From positions 2,428,001-2,492,000 of the forward strand of contig BSBM01000712.1 of the NCBI GenBank assembly GCA_027924585.1: a stretch of DNA of 64,000 bases. Direction: 5' to 3'. Position numbers and translations under genes: made by a program. Shown one piece after another: positions 46,028-58,584 of the stretch (its first letter is position 1; every line of letters starts with the position of its first letter). The stretch comes from Larix kaempferi (Eukaryota > Streptophyta > Pinopsida > Pinales > Pinaceae). The notes below the pieces were generated by a model, which was given only the letters and a program-made list of their open reading frames with translations, did not search any database and was not told the origin of the DNA.

Positions 46028-46605
46028 GAAAATAAATTGGAAGTTTCTTGTGGTAAGAGGAAATCTTAGTATCTAGTATCATAGTACTTTGTCTTTAATG
46101 TTTATTATGGCATATTTTGTAAAGATTATGGCTTACTTTGAACTTTCAACTTTGAATCTTAAACCTACGTTTGAAGTTTAAACTTTAAATTGTTGAATGC
46201 ATCTTAGTGTCTTACAACTCTTTGGTAATGAATATGATATTATGATGCTTTGTTTCATTTCATGGTTGATGTTATATGTTAGAGTTTGTTGATGTCAAAT
46301 ATTATACGTTGAAATTTGAAGGTTGATGTTGTTGATGATTGATGATTGATCATTGATCATATGATGACAATGTTATAAGTTATAACTCCTAGATGATTGA
46401 TTTCATATGTGTACTAAATGGTTATATCTATGTTTTCATGTTTTCTATAGCTAATTTGGAATTCTATAGGTTTTTTCAATATATATGCATCAATATGTAT
46501 TATATAAAAAAATGCTCCCAAAATGGAAGCTTTTGAAATTTTCACTTTCCGCTCCTGCTCCTGCTTCCCGCTTCCCTCTCCTGCTCCTCACTCCCAACAT
46601 CATAG
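46028..46605 (+). mobile_element. hAT 3' non-coding end
   Basis: AT-rich 3' sequence, then at 46540-46605 a C/T-rich run with repeated CTCCTGCTCC / TTCCCGCTTCC and TCACTCCCAACATCATAG, which looks like a hAT right-terminal region. The matching left terminus (its reverse complement) was not found near 33 kb, so the left end is missing. The right border is an estimate. Confidence 0.45.
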
Positions 46606-47344
46606 GGTTGGAGGTGAAAGAATGCCCATGGATGTTGATAATTTTCCCCATATTTTCCTAGAAGATTCCCAAGAATACCCTCTTTGTTAGATGTCAAACT
46701 TGTTTCCAAAAATTCTTCTTACTACTGGTTGTCATTGCAATATGCTATAGGTTTGTGTATCTGCAGGTTTGTATATCCACACTCAGAGAAAAATCCATTG
46801 AAAGCACCTCAAATTAATTTATAAATACATGTTATGATATAGGACAAGTTTGAGTTAGCCCTAGTATTCCCTAGGATAGGTCATCCCCATTGCATTTATT
46901 ATTTTTTTCTTAGGAATAACCCAAAGATGGTTCATCCCTAGGCTTAATATGTGTAGGTTAGAGCCAAGTATTAACTTAAAACTGTACTGCAATCTCATCT
47001 TAAAATTTTTATATCATGCAAGCCTCTTTGACCTTTCTTTAGGAAAACAACACAACTATTATAGCAAGTCATTTATATTTCATCTTGTGCCACTCAAATC
47101 CTTTTCTCACATCAAATATAGCCACAAAATTGATCAAAACATGGAAAATTTTCTTATTTTGTTGTGACAAATATGTAGAAACCATTCTAGGAAATGTTGT
47201 ATAGATCCATGTCTTGTTACATCATACATTGATATAAAAGATGTGATTGAGGCCCCTGAATTAACATACACATGCATTTGATGGATGGATAGATTAATTC
47301 AGGTGCACTACATCTCCAAATTGCTAGTTTCTAGTTAGTGACCT
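46606..47344. other. Unassigned sequence
   Basis: No gene or repeat recognised. Confidence 0.35.
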
Positions 47345-47352
47345 ACTATTAC

Positions 47353-48480
47353 CAATGTTATCAAAACCGATCCGGTTTTGGAAAAACTGGTCGTTCCGAC
47401 CGGTTTAGGAACCCAGTCAGTCTGAACTACCACCCTAAACCGGTTCGATATAGCAATCATCCAATTCGGTATGGATCCAACCTTTTTTCACCTAACCGAT
47501 TGGTTCTCTGCCGAACCGGTCGGTTCCATATTGCATCATACATCCATGGCTCGGGGCCCTAAAAACTCAATCTAAAAAAAAATAAAAAAAACCTACACTA
47601 ATAGAAAAAAACCTAACCTTATTAATCATCAATAACATTAAATAGTGATATTAAATTCATAAGGTAAAAGTGGCATTGTCCTTATCTTTCATTTTCTATC
47701 CTTTTGCTTAAATTTTTAACATTATCATTAATTGTTGTAGGATGTTTGAGAGTGGTTCCAGCGTCATTGAAATTCATATGCAAAAAGTAGAATTTTAGAT
47801 CCCATTCATAATTCAACAAACTTAACAGTATTCAGGGTTTCAGGATTGCAATGTTTCCACTGGATTCTATCATGTATGAGGGTAGGGGATTGGCATTTAA
47901 TCAAGTGCATCAACCCCTCTATTTACCTAGATGTTGGTGGTGTTGATTGTTTAACTCCTTTGTCACGCCCTTAGTAAAAATGTACCCTTCACTCTAGAAA
48001 AATTACTTATTAGGCATGTGAAATGTTTTCTAACTTTTTTTAATGCTTGGATTAAGAGGCTTCATCAAAATTGTAGGGTGTCTACTATCCACAATTAGAG
48101 TTTAGACTAGTAGTACCATATGATCATATTGTAGACATTAGACTATAGTTATTGGTTAGTACTATGCTTAGATTTGGACTCTAGGGGACATTTAGAGCCT
48201 CTTTGTTGATGTATTTTTGTTCATAGATGAATTGCACTCAGTGTTATTTTGATTATATGCACCCATACTTGCTATATACATGAGAAAATTTTCATATTTG
48301 TGTATAATGGTTTGTATTCATATGGATGCACATGAATAGATATGTTTTTTTTACAAAATTTGAATATTTTATGTAGTTTTTGGTCGGCTAGATTTTTGGT
48401 CTGGTTTTTTTTCGGTTTTGGTTTGGTTCATATTTTTGGTCTCTTCCAGTTTGATGACCAGTCTGGTCCTAATAACATTG
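47353..48480. mobile_element. Non-autonomous hAT-type element with 8-bp TSD
   Basis: 1128 bp with terminal inverted repeats CAATGTTATCAAAACC and (reverse complement of the right end) CAATGTTATTAGGACC. It is flanked by perfect 8-bp direct repeats ACTATTAC at 47345-47352 and 48481-48488. The TSD length and C-A...T-G ends fit the hAT superfamily. Near the left end ACCGGTT/AACCGG type dyads abound (47360-47520). No transposase is encoded, so it would depend on one supplied in trans. Confidence 0.85.
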
Positions 48481-48488
48481 ACTATTAC

Positions 48489-50110
48489 CTCTTTGACACA
48501 TCATCAATAGCAGTCTCTTCCATTATTTCATAATTTTCTTCAGGTTTCTCCAACCTTTCAAACTTCTATGTTTCATTGTAGCTCTAACTCAATTAAATAT
48601 GAGAAGTGGAAAGCTCTGCCCCACATTGCAATCCTGATTATTCAAGGAAAAATGAACCATAAGAGATCATATCAAGGAAAACCATGCTTCCTAACCCATA
48701 CATTCCATGAACATCCATAATCCAATAGCATCATCACTAGGGCGACATCATCCATGAAGAAAATATCTAGTAAGGCATCATCAAAAGTCACCCCCAATTG
48801 AAGATTGTGATCAAAATTATAAATAAACACCCATGCAATATGGGGGTAACAGACTGTATGAAAAAGGGACATGACCACCAAGATACCAATTTGCACTCAT
48901 TCTTCATTAAAGTGGTCTATGGGCTTCATAATTTATACTTAAAGTCTTCTTTAGGTTTCAAAGATGCATTTAGGTTCCCCTCTTTTTTATTCTTTATTTA
49001 TTTAAGCTGCACAAGTCAAATAGATCATTTATCTCAGTAATTATTGCAGTATATTAACTCTTTCAATTTATGTTTGAAAATTCACATCTTCTAAATTCTT
49101 TGCTTGTTTTTCCAAGTATTATTCAAAATATTCCCATTTGTCAGAAACTTTGAAACAATGTTGTAAATATCATTTCAGGGGACTTATATTGATGAGGTTC
49201 AAGAAAGAATATTATTGGAAATATTGTGGGAAATATAAGAAAATAACATTAAGAATAAAGTTGGACTTGAAATAATCAAAAATATCAGTGTAATGTGAAA
49301 ACTTGGAAAGAAAAACCCGAATATCAGGAAAAATCAAAGATATTTGCAACAACCTTCCATTTCCAATCTTTTTTTTCTTGTTTCAGATAAAGAACACATA
49401 AAGCCCAAGAGGTTAGCTCAACTAGTTGTTTCCAATGTTGTTGGGAATTTAGCTAACTCCATGCTAGCAAGTGCCAAGTTCAAATCTCTTAGGTGAGATG
49501 CACTATACACTGACGAATTTTCTAGGGATGATTCCCCAAATTTGGGGAAGCATCCCTTGGGTTTCCCCGTGAGGGTTTCCTTGGGGAAAAAATAACAATA
49601 TTAAACATTAATATTGCAAACATTTGCTTATGGAAGACAGTTTAGGAGAAACTAAGCCTAAATTTCCAAAATGGTAACTTTCAACCAATTTTGTGTTTTG
49701 AATGGAAAAGAAGCTTATATGGGACGTCTTATGACCAACATTATTGATAAATAACCGTTTTTTATCAATGTTGTCTTAAATAAGTGGAGCTTCTCTCTTG
49801 AATGTGAAGATAATTATTAAAGGTAAGTGGCATATGATGACTAATAGTACTGTGTCACTCAACCTTTTTAATCTATAAATTATAGCCTATAAATAAATGG
49901 TTGAACATATATTATAAGGCCAAAATAGAATGTGAAGTTGAAGGTATAGAATAACATATCTCCTAGAAGTAGGCTTACTATAGAATTTCATGTCATAAGT
50001 GTAATGTTTAAACCTCTTTGATGGAAATTGTCTCATAACTAGTGAGGTGTTAAATTATCTAGCAAAGAAATAGTACCCACACATGAAAAGGGAAAAACAA
50101 CCCTTAGAAA
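48489..50110. other. Unassigned AT-rich sequence
   Basis: No supported gene, RNA or repeat. Short frames near 48672-49040 have no motif. Confidence 0.35.
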
Positions 50111-50115
50111 ATTCA

Positions 50116-50680
50116 TGTCGGTTGTGGAGCCTGATCTTCCTGATTTAGAGATGTTGTTGTTTCAGCCGTGTTTGTACCCTAGTTTTATACGACCTGGAGG
50201 TGGATTGTACACTCATCCCATTGGGGGGGCATCGCCCCCTCATGGGGGTCTGGGGGCCAACACCCTTGAGAAAGGGGGTTCCAGGCGAAGCCCTCGAAAG
50301 AAAATTTTTGGGTTGTTTTGTTGGCAAACAAAATACGACCCATGGTTTTGGGTAGCCCGTAGTATTTTCCCATGGTAATCCCCCTTTAAGAGGAATACAT
50401 TGTAATACGACTGTGTAATGTATTGTAGCATTGTAAATATCTCTATGATTGTGTAAGAGATACTGGGAGAGAGTGAAGAGGAAGTTGCAGTGGATGTGAT
50501 GCGAGTTGTATCCCTTCATTTGCTGGATGGTATAATAATAAAAAGACTAGCAATTTCTCTGTGAATGTAGTCCATCTTGAGTGAACCACGTTATATTGGT
50601 GTCTCTCTTGTATTATGTTTATGTGATTTATATTTGCATCTTGTTTATTGTTATTGCTCTGCGATCTTGTTTTTCTAACA
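50116..50680 (+). mobile_element. Copia-type solo LTR
   Basis: 565 bp from TGTCGGTTGTGG to TTTTTCTAACA, flanked by ATTCA (50111-50115) and ATTCT (50681-50685), an almost perfect 5-bp TSD. The 3' part contains the phrase CTGTGAATGTAGTCC and GAACCACGTTATATT, which I recognise as typical of the end of plant Ty1/copia LTRs. Near 50220-50300 runs of five to seven G and C make short hairpins. Confidence 0.78.
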
Positions 50681-50685
50681 ATTCT

Positions 50686-52519
50686 TGCATCTCATAATGT
50701 TGTAGAATGTTCACTGCAGAAATTCCTTAGAATTCAATTGTTTTCCATCCTAAATAGATTTTGACTGTGTAATGTTTTAAACTATAACTTTTTCTTCATG
50801 TTGTAACATGGGGTCTTCTTAACTTCACAAATATTACTCTACTAGCATTTCTAAAATAAATAAATAAATAAAAATTTTATATCAACTTAATCTAGACATC
50901 AGCTGAAGCATAACTTGAATAAGGGTGAAAAGAGGAGCACAAAACCATCCTTGTGAACATCCAATTACCATAACTACCTTGTAGAAAGACACTAAAAAGA
51001 AATGAGTTGTACACTATTTCAGAATAATAATTTGAGCATAAATACAAATCTAAAGCATCACAAATCTATTCAATGTTGCATGTAGTTTCATGTTGAAGGA
51101 CATACCTTGTAACACACTAAGTACAAAAAAGGTTAAACATGTAGGGCAGTGATCATCATGCCAATGTATTGAAGTCCCAAAAATTGAAGCAGCTAAATGA
51201 GACATCAATAGGAATATGATGCATACAAAATAATTGATACAAGTTTACAATTACTTGTCAATGTGCATACTACAAGAGGACTATTTAACAACGATTCAAT
51301 GGGATGACACTGGGATACCTTAATTATATTGGTCAATATCCTCTCTCAACAAAAGGCTTGTATGAAGCAAGAAAACAATTTTTCCAAGCCACATGAATAC
51401 CAATAATTTATTAGCAAAGGCTGAATAAATCTAAGATCAACAAGCACCACCATATAGTTGAGAAAGCGGTAGGAACAACTTACAAGGAAACAACCATATC
51501 CAAACATTGTAGCATGCCATTACATTCTATCTTGAAAGAGAGTTATGATGACTGAGAATGGGCGTAGCTCACTGTCTACCCTTTTCCATGTGTGGAAGGA
51601 TGAGATATGCCATCGGCTCCTAGATAAGGGGCCTCTGTTGATTAAGGATGGTCAATCTTTTGATCCTGTTGTCTATTTTGATATTATTTCAACTTAGTTT
51701 TTTATATTTTAAAGAGTTTATGATGTTCATTGTATGCACACTTCCACTTTTTTTCATTTATGTTTGTAAATATTTTTCTGTAATTATAACAAAAAAAATT
51801 TTAAAAAATTATCAAGAACTGGAAAAGGTGAGCCTCTTATGTGGCATAAAACTCATGTGACAATCAGGATTAAAAAAATGTATGTCTATAAGAAACTAAT
51901 GATCAACTGACAAAAGCAAACACCAAAAGAGACAAATAGGCCCCATGCAGTGTATACGACACCTCTAAACACCTCAGAACCAGGGGGAGAGGGATGAGTC
52001 AAGGTAATGAAGAAAAAAAAAGGGATATAAGGCTAGGAAAACATGTCTAAATGCCAAATAAATAAACATACATCCTTTTTAAATGAAATGTGGAAAACAA
52101 TGCATATCATCCCCCCCGAAGCACATGCAATGCAAGCATGAATGCAATCCCACTTGAACCTATAATTTAACATGTAAATAAACATCATTAAAATATCTAT
52201 GGGATTCCATGAATAAAAAAAAAACTATAATAACAAAGAATTAGATTTTGACATGTGAACATTAACAGATTTTCAGTTCTCCATTTGCTAGTTTCAGTTA
52301 TGCAAGTGTTGTCAGTTTTTGGTTTAGGGGTTGCCATATACCACCATTAAGTGTTTATCAAATCAAGTTTAGAAGTTATTTCTGCAGCCATATACTCTTT
52401 ACATTAGGTGTGAAGGATTCCATGTATAGAAGAAGGATCATAATTTAGAGAAGAAGGCAAGAATGCTCACAATAAACCGAAGAGAAGCCATTCAACCTGC
52501 AACCAAGGTTAGTATAAAA
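50686..52519. other. Unassigned AT-rich sequence
   Basis: No gene, RNA or repeat family recognised up to the copia LTR. Confidence 0.35.
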
Positions 52520-53219
52520 TGTTGGAATATTTAAAACCCACGTATATGTCATGTAATACCTTAGTAGCATTAATTAATCATTTTATGATTAATTCCTAAG
52601 TATTAGACTAGATAGTTGGCATATGAGTCATTGTGTGGACCACAAGGCATCTTTGGGGGGACCACAAGCCTTCGTGGTGTGGACCACAAGCTTCCTAAGT
52701 CACTTGGCCGCATTTCTGGTGATTCTAGATAAGATTCTAGTGAGAAAGGCGCATTACTTTTTTTTACTGCTTTTTACTGCTTTTGGGTGAAAGGTGAAAA
52801 TCTAGTTGACTAGGGAAACTGTTTTTTGGACCACTTTCACTCCTTGATGTTTCTTCCTTCCATTTTGGGGATTTAGCATGTTTTTCATCACACATCACTA
52901 TCTGATCACTAAATAAGAAATTCGTGATCCTTTGGTGTGACTTGGAGAACACACTTGCCAACTAGGGGGGTTTTGCATCAATTTAGTAAGTCTGCTTTTG
53001 TGAGGATTCAAATGGCATCCTTATGCATTCGAATATCTAATGTAAATTTATATATTGACATCCATTTAATTTCCTAAGGTTGGATGATGTATTATTATTC
53101 ATGAGAGTAATGTTATGTGCATTTATTCTGAGTAAATTTCTGTGTTCTTGACTAGTTGTGTGAGAATTATTGTGAGAGATTTTAATTCTTGATCAGATCT
53201 TGGTGTGAACAGAATTTCA
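52520..53219 (+). mobile_element. 5' LTR of the copia element
   Basis: Starts TGTTGGAATATT and ends GAATTTCA, directly before a PBS, about 700 bp (the end may be 53221). It contains three GGACCACAAG repeats (52635-52694). The 3' LTR lies outside the window because gypsy-3 interrupts the element. Confidence 0.75.
52635..52694 (+). repeat. GGACCACAAG triplicate in the copia LTR
   Basis: Three copies of (G)GGACCACAAG followed by CATC/CCTTC/CTTCC, about 20-25 bp apart, in the upstream part of the LTR where enhancer-like repeats often sit. Regulatory role is inference. Confidence 0.7.
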
Positions 53220-53221
53220 CA

Positions 53222-53232
53222 TGGTGTCAGAG
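53222..53232 (+). other. Primer-binding site of the copia element
   Basis: TGGTGTCAGAG, one change from the TGGTATCAGAG of initiator tRNA-Met type PBS, next to the LTR end. It sets the element on the plus strand. Confidence 0.75.
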
Positions 53233-53394
53233 AAATCAATCTATTCCTTTCTCCTTCTATTGTCTTGCAGGATCCAACCAGTCTCAAGGAGGGTGCAGTA
53301 ATTCATCCACAGGGTGCATTCTGTCATCCAGAGGGTGCAACTGAGCATCTAGGAACACACCCAAATCAGTATAAAAACTATTTTAGAGCTACCA

Positions 53395-54550
53395 TGGATC
53401 AGTCACATCATATCATCCTCACTCCATTCAATTATTTTGACTAGAAAGAACATATGGAGATCATGTTGAGGAGCAAAGGCCTCTACAGGGTGACTATGGC
53501 AACTGAGACTGAGCCAACTTCAGCAATTAAGAAATCAAAGTGGCATAATAGAATAGATGAAGCCTATGGTCTGTTGTGTCTCACTACATCTAGGGATATT
53601 CTATTCAATCTTGATGGTATTACCTCTCCCAATGAATTTTGGCTAAAGCTTCAAGAATTGTTTTGCAAGACTGATGAATTAAGAGGCCACCAACTAGATA
53701 ATGAACTAGTTTCATTGAGTCCACAGAATTTCGATAACCTTCAGGATTTCTGCTCAAAATTCAAGTCACTTGTTCTAAAATTGAATCAATGTGGAATTCA
53801 TAAAAAGGATGAGCAATTGATCTTGGCCATTCTCTCCAAGCTTGGCCCAGATTATTCAATGTTTGTTTCGACCTTCCATGCCACAAGGAAGGCAGTTCGA
53901 AACTGGAAGAGCCCCACACTCTCAGAATTCATGGCCCCACACTCTCAGAATTCATGGAGTCTCTTACACAAGAACAAGATAAGATGGTATTGATGGGAGC
54001 CATAAAAAACCCATCAAACTACCACTGTTTGAATGTTGGACATTCAAAGGGATCGAAAGGGAAGAAGAAGGGAAATTTCAAGAAGCCCGCCGATGAGAAG
54101 AAAGACAAGCATAAAGTTCCTAAAGACTCATACCACTCAAAGAAGAATCCAAATAAGAAGAATGAGAAGGAAAAGTGTACTTATTGTAGCAAGGGATTTC
54201 ATCCCGAAAGCTCCTGCATGAAGAAAACCATTGATCAAATGTTTCTACTCCTAGAGAAAGCCAATATTCCTCTTCCTGAGAGCTCAAGGAGGAAGGATGG
54301 AGGACAAAATTTTGAAGATAAGGAGAGAGTGGATGAACTAATGGAAAGCACATCCAATCCTACCTCGCTCATTATTGATTCTGGAGCTTCAAGGCGCATG
54401 GTGTCTACAAGTGAGTTCTTTACTTCACTTGACTCTTCCTGTGGTCCAAATATTGTGTTGGGTGACAATTCTGAAACTTCAAGCAAAGGTAAAGGCAACA
54501 TAGAATCTCTCGATTTTGGTTCATTCAATAATGTCTTGTATGTTCCTTGA
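53395..54550 (+). pseudogene. gag: Copia gag and protease, broken
   Basis: ATG at 53395 gives MDQSHHIILTPFNYFD, then a TAG (53442-53444) where Trp is expected, then KEHMEIMLRSKGLYRV and the UBN2-type Gag core (DEAYGLLCLTTSRDILFNL, FWLKLQELFCKTDELRG). A 23-bp tandem duplication at 53912-53957 shifts the frame. The next frame continues with a Lys-rich segment, the zinc knuckle CTYCSKGFHPESSC and the aspartic protease core LIIDSGASRRMVS (near 54375). Gag packages the RNA and the protease matures the polyprotein. Stop at 54548-54550. Confidence 0.88.
53912..53957 (+). repeat. 23-bp tandem duplication in copia gag
   Basis: Two identical 23-bp units, 53912-53934 and 53935-53957, each starting CCCCACACTCTCAG. 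Because 23 is not a multiple of three it explains the frame change between the two halves of gag. Confidence 0.95.
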
Positions 54551-55817
54551 CTTGATGCTAACCTATTGTAAGTATACCAGATGACCCACACAGGTTCACC
54601 CAAAAAGGTGACCTTTACACCAAATGATGTTGAGATATGTGAAATGTCAACAGGCTGAATTGTTGCATTAGGCACTGCTGACCATAGTTCTAGAATCTAC
54701 AATTTTTCTCATTTTGTGCCATTTTCCTCACCTTCTGCTCTTTTAACCCATGCTAATGATTCAATTAAATTATGGCATGAAATATTTGGCCACCTAAACT
54801 ATAGATACCTTTCCCAACTGCATGAGAAAGAAATGGTCAATTGGCTGCCCAATATCAGATTTTCCAAAGGTGTCTGTCAAAGCTACATCCTAGGAAAACA
54901 CCCTGAGCATAAGTATGAGAGATCCAAACTGAGAGAACCTATGCACTCATGGATCTTATTCACATTGATATATTAGTTCCATTCCCCCATGAGTCCTTGA
55001 ACCATGCCAAATACATCCTCAAATTCATAGATGACTTTTATAGGTATTGTTGGATCTATTTCATCAAGTTAAAGTATGAAGTGTTCGGTATGTTCAAGCT
55101 TTTCAAGGTCTCTGTTGATAACCAATATGGTAGACATATAAATATTATCATATCTGATAATGGTGGGGATTACATCAAATCTAAGTTTCAACAATTTTGT
55201 TCCTCTTCAGGCATTCAGATGCAACACACAGTTCCTTATACACCTCAGCAAAATGGTGTTGTTGAGAGGAAGAACAAGTCTCTTAAGGAGATGGCCACAT
55301 GTATGTTGGAGGCCAATTCCTTGTCTCCAAGAATTTGGGCAAGGAAATAAATTGTGCCACATATATTCAGAACAGGGTGCCACACAAAGCACTAAAAGGA
55401 ATCACTCCTTTTGAGGCTTGGACTGGGCACAAACATGATATTTCTCATTTCAGGATTTTTGGCTCCAAGGCTTGGGCTAGAATTCCATTGGAGAGGAGGA
55501 GGGCTATGCAGCCCAAAATCCAACCATGTATTTTTGTTGTATATTCAAAGGACTCAAAGGGCTACAATTTTCTGAACATGACTACTAAAAAATCCTTCAT
55601 CAAAAGAAGTGTTCAATTTGAAGAAGAGCCCTCTCAGAATGTTGAAATTGGAGAACCATCTTCACCACCACCTGAAGAAGTAAGTGATGTTGCTCTTGAA
55701 TTTTTTGATTCTGATATTTTTTAGGATGAGGAACATTTTATTACAAATCCTAATTCACCAACAAGGCCTAAATGGGTTTCTAATACTTTGCAAGCAGCTA
55801 GTGAACTAGTGGGAAAT
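54551..55817 (+). pseudogene. pol: Copia integrase region, interrupted by gypsy-3
   Basis: GAG-pre-integrase part: LWHEIFGHLNYRYLSQLHEK, with the expected CxxC reduced to CQSY. Integrase core: LIHIDILVPFP (first Asp), IIISDNGGDYIKSKFQQF (second Asp), PQQNGVVERKNKSL (Glu). Then ALKGITPFEAWTGHKHDI and the FGSKAWARIP region, ending RPKWVSNTLQAASELVGN at 55817. Frameshifts near 54940 and 55340; stops near 54581 and at 55722-55724. RT and RNase H should lie beyond gypsy-3, outside the window. Confidence 0.9.
55813..55817. repeat. Presumed TSD (left) of gypsy-3, GAAAT
   Basis: The five bases next to the LTR start. The partner lies beyond the right edge, so this is a prediction. Confidence 0.45.
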
Positions 55818-58545
55818 TGTAGTGCTCTGGTTTTTTTACAGCAGAGCACTGTGTAAAATTTGCAGATTTAATTTTCTACGTTTTAAACTTTATCAGTTTA
55901 TGGAAGAGAATTTCTAAGAATTTCTATGTGCCGAAATAACATTTAGTGTACTGTGGTATTTTCACTAACCTTACATTCGAAATTTGAAATAAACAAACAT
56001 ATCGTTCCTTTCTTTTCACAGCATAAGAATAGGTTTCACAACTTAGTAAATCAGTAAATAGCAGTGAATCAGTAAATAGTAAGTTTGCATGTTTACAGTA
56101 AGATTTAGCATAATAGTAAATAACAAAAATTACCTGATGCTGATGCTAACCGTAAGTTGTAGCAGGTTGTATAATCCCTTTAGACAGCCAAACTGAAGTG
56201 TCCACCCTACCGACCAGCTATAATCTTGCTGGCCCTTGGAAATCAAAGGATTTCCAAGCCCCCGAGCCCACAATCTGATAATCCCGAGAGCAGTCTTTCC
56301 TTCTGTTCTCAAATCTTTCTGTTCGCCAAACTTTCTGTTCTCCCCACTTCTGTTCTCCAACTTCTTTTCTTCCCCAATCCAAAAAAAAAACCCCCCAACC
56401 TTCAACCTTCTTCCCCTCTATATACATGTCCATCCTCGAGAAGACCTTGGGCTTCCTCCACCGCCCCAAAATCCCCTTCTCGAGCCCCTCAACACTTACT
56501 CCTATCACCAGTTCATTTATACACGGTTCTTTATTAAAATGTATAATTAATTACTCTCATGGAAAAGTTAGTTGGTTTTGGATTGACGGTAGTAAGTATT
56601 TATTACGGTGGGGATTATCACCCAAAGGTTATCCGTTCGAAACAAGCTTCATTAAATACAAGTATATCCGTCGTCCTTGATATTTTAATGTTATTAATGT
56701 AATTAATAAAATATTATATAATTAGTTGCCCCCTTGTCAACTTGGACATGATGTGTCCTAATGCTCCACCTTATCCGTCGAGGCTACTTTAGCTTGAGGT
56801 TTAAATTCCAAGATTAACATTGAATAATTAAATATCCATTTCCATCACATCACGGTTAAAGGATTATCTTATTATGGCTAACTTTGAAATGGAATTAATC
56901 ACGTAATATTAATTTATAAATCAATATTTTAAATCTTACTTATATTGCATTTGTTACGATAGGGATATAAATGTTGCTGGAATATCATTTATTAATCAAT
57001 AATAATAATTAAATCACCCTTTGACAATAATAAGAGGTGAATCAATCATAGTATTCTTAATTATTTGTTTATCACATGGGTACCCTATCATCAACATAGC
57101 ATCCTTGTTATTATAAACAAAGCACTTGTGAGGGCTTAAACAATTTTACTAATTAATTAGACACTATCATTACCCTATTCACAACAGTTCTTCTATGACA
57201 ATGTTAACTGACGATACTTGTCTTAGTTTATTATTACAATGTTTTCATATAATTACTAATTCACTTATTTACACATTGACAACCTAACCATTCATTACCT
57301 AAGTTGATTGATGTATCCTTAACTGAGTTATCTATGACATTTATACTACTATTCAAGCATGACAAGTATGTTATACACCAGTAATATTGTACACGTACAA
57401 GGTGTGCATGCATGGCCAGTGTATGCACATGTCGGACATGTACTATAAACAAACCCCATTCCGCCTATGCCTACTTGCTAACTAATAATAGTATCTACCC
57501 CCATGCAGAAGAGCACGCATAATATATATAGTATAATTACTTTAACATCCTCGGCTATTTAACAGTTAACCCTTTACGATTTAACATCATTGTCTTTATG
57601 TTTACATTAGTTTAATCAATCAAGTACAGGAAGGGTGCCTACTTCCACTAACTCGGAATCAAGGAATACTAAACCCCCCAACAGTACTAACAAACACATC
57701 CTCCCATCATAACCTACGTCCAGCATCCTCCCTATCCTTCCTCTGCTAGTACAACAGTGGATGTCGGACTCACCGACCTGACCACATAGAACTTGAGAGC
57801 GATAGCGTCGGCTGAACAGCGGACCTATCCTCCCCTAGCAGGCATCCGACAATCGTCATCACAACAACATGGGGAGCGTGTCTCAGCACGGCCCTCCCAC
57901 GACCTCGGGTCTCATGGAACATAGGGTGGGAAACACATCCATCCCTCTCAACATACTGGGCCTACGCCCTTATCGACTCATACTTGCTGCTATCGGGATT
58001 ATCAGTTTGTGTTATCGTATCCTCATTTTGGCTGCTAAGGTTTGCTGTATGAACATGTTTTTCCTTTTCAATATATATCAGATCAAGTAACTGGCTATCC
58101 CATAGCCCCTGTGTCCTGTAGGTTAGTGTTTTGCAAAAATACAATTTATAGAAAGCATTTTCCATTGATCGCCAATTGATCCATGTTATCATTTTATTTC
58201 ACGTAACCTTTTAGCTCATCACAGATGCATATGACATATAACATTTCAGCAATTCATATAAGAAGATGGTATCCACGTACCGAATCATATATTTCACATT
58301 TCATTAAGGAAAACATATAAACATATACTGAAATCGTAAAATAAGGAAATCATATGATAATCATGACATCATAACTGCATAACATAGTAACATCATAATC
58401 ATGGTGAAATCATAAGACAGAGTAACATCATATAATGAGGTCCAATATAGTTTACTCAGTCGAGCTGAGTTCGACAAAATATATAAGAAGTAAAGTATGG
58501 TGTGTCTAACTAATAAATATGCCGAATCAAAATATGGGCATTACA
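55818..58545 (-). mobile_element. Gypsy-3 3' LTR (about 2.7 kb)
   Basis: Plus strand begins TGTAGTGCTC and ends GGGCATTACA, so the terminal TGTA(G/A)TG...CATTACA are inverted repeats. The left border coincides with the break in copia integrase, the right with a polypurine tract. A 9-bp stem hairpin lies at the left end (55821-55850). A TATA-like minus-strand ACTATATATA lies near 57518-57530. No coding region was accepted inside. Confidence 0.85.
55821..55850. repeat. Terminal hairpin in gypsy-3 LTR
   Basis: AGTGCTCTG (55821-55829) and CAGAGCACT (55842-55850) form a perfect 9-bp stem with a 12-base loop, three bases from the LTR end (the U5 side on the minus strand). Confidence 0.85.
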
Positions 58546-58558
58546 TACACCCACCCTT
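58546..58558 (-). other. Gypsy-3 polypurine tract
   Basis: Minus strand AAGGGTGGGTGTA directly before the LTR start TGTAATGCCC. Confidence 0.8.
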
Positions 58559-58584
58559 CGGGAAACTTCGTCCCGAAGTTATGG

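Noticed and set aside
56226-56550. Proline- and serine-rich plus-strand open frames
   Set aside because: They come from pyrimidine-rich sequence inside the gypsy-3 LTR and have no domain.
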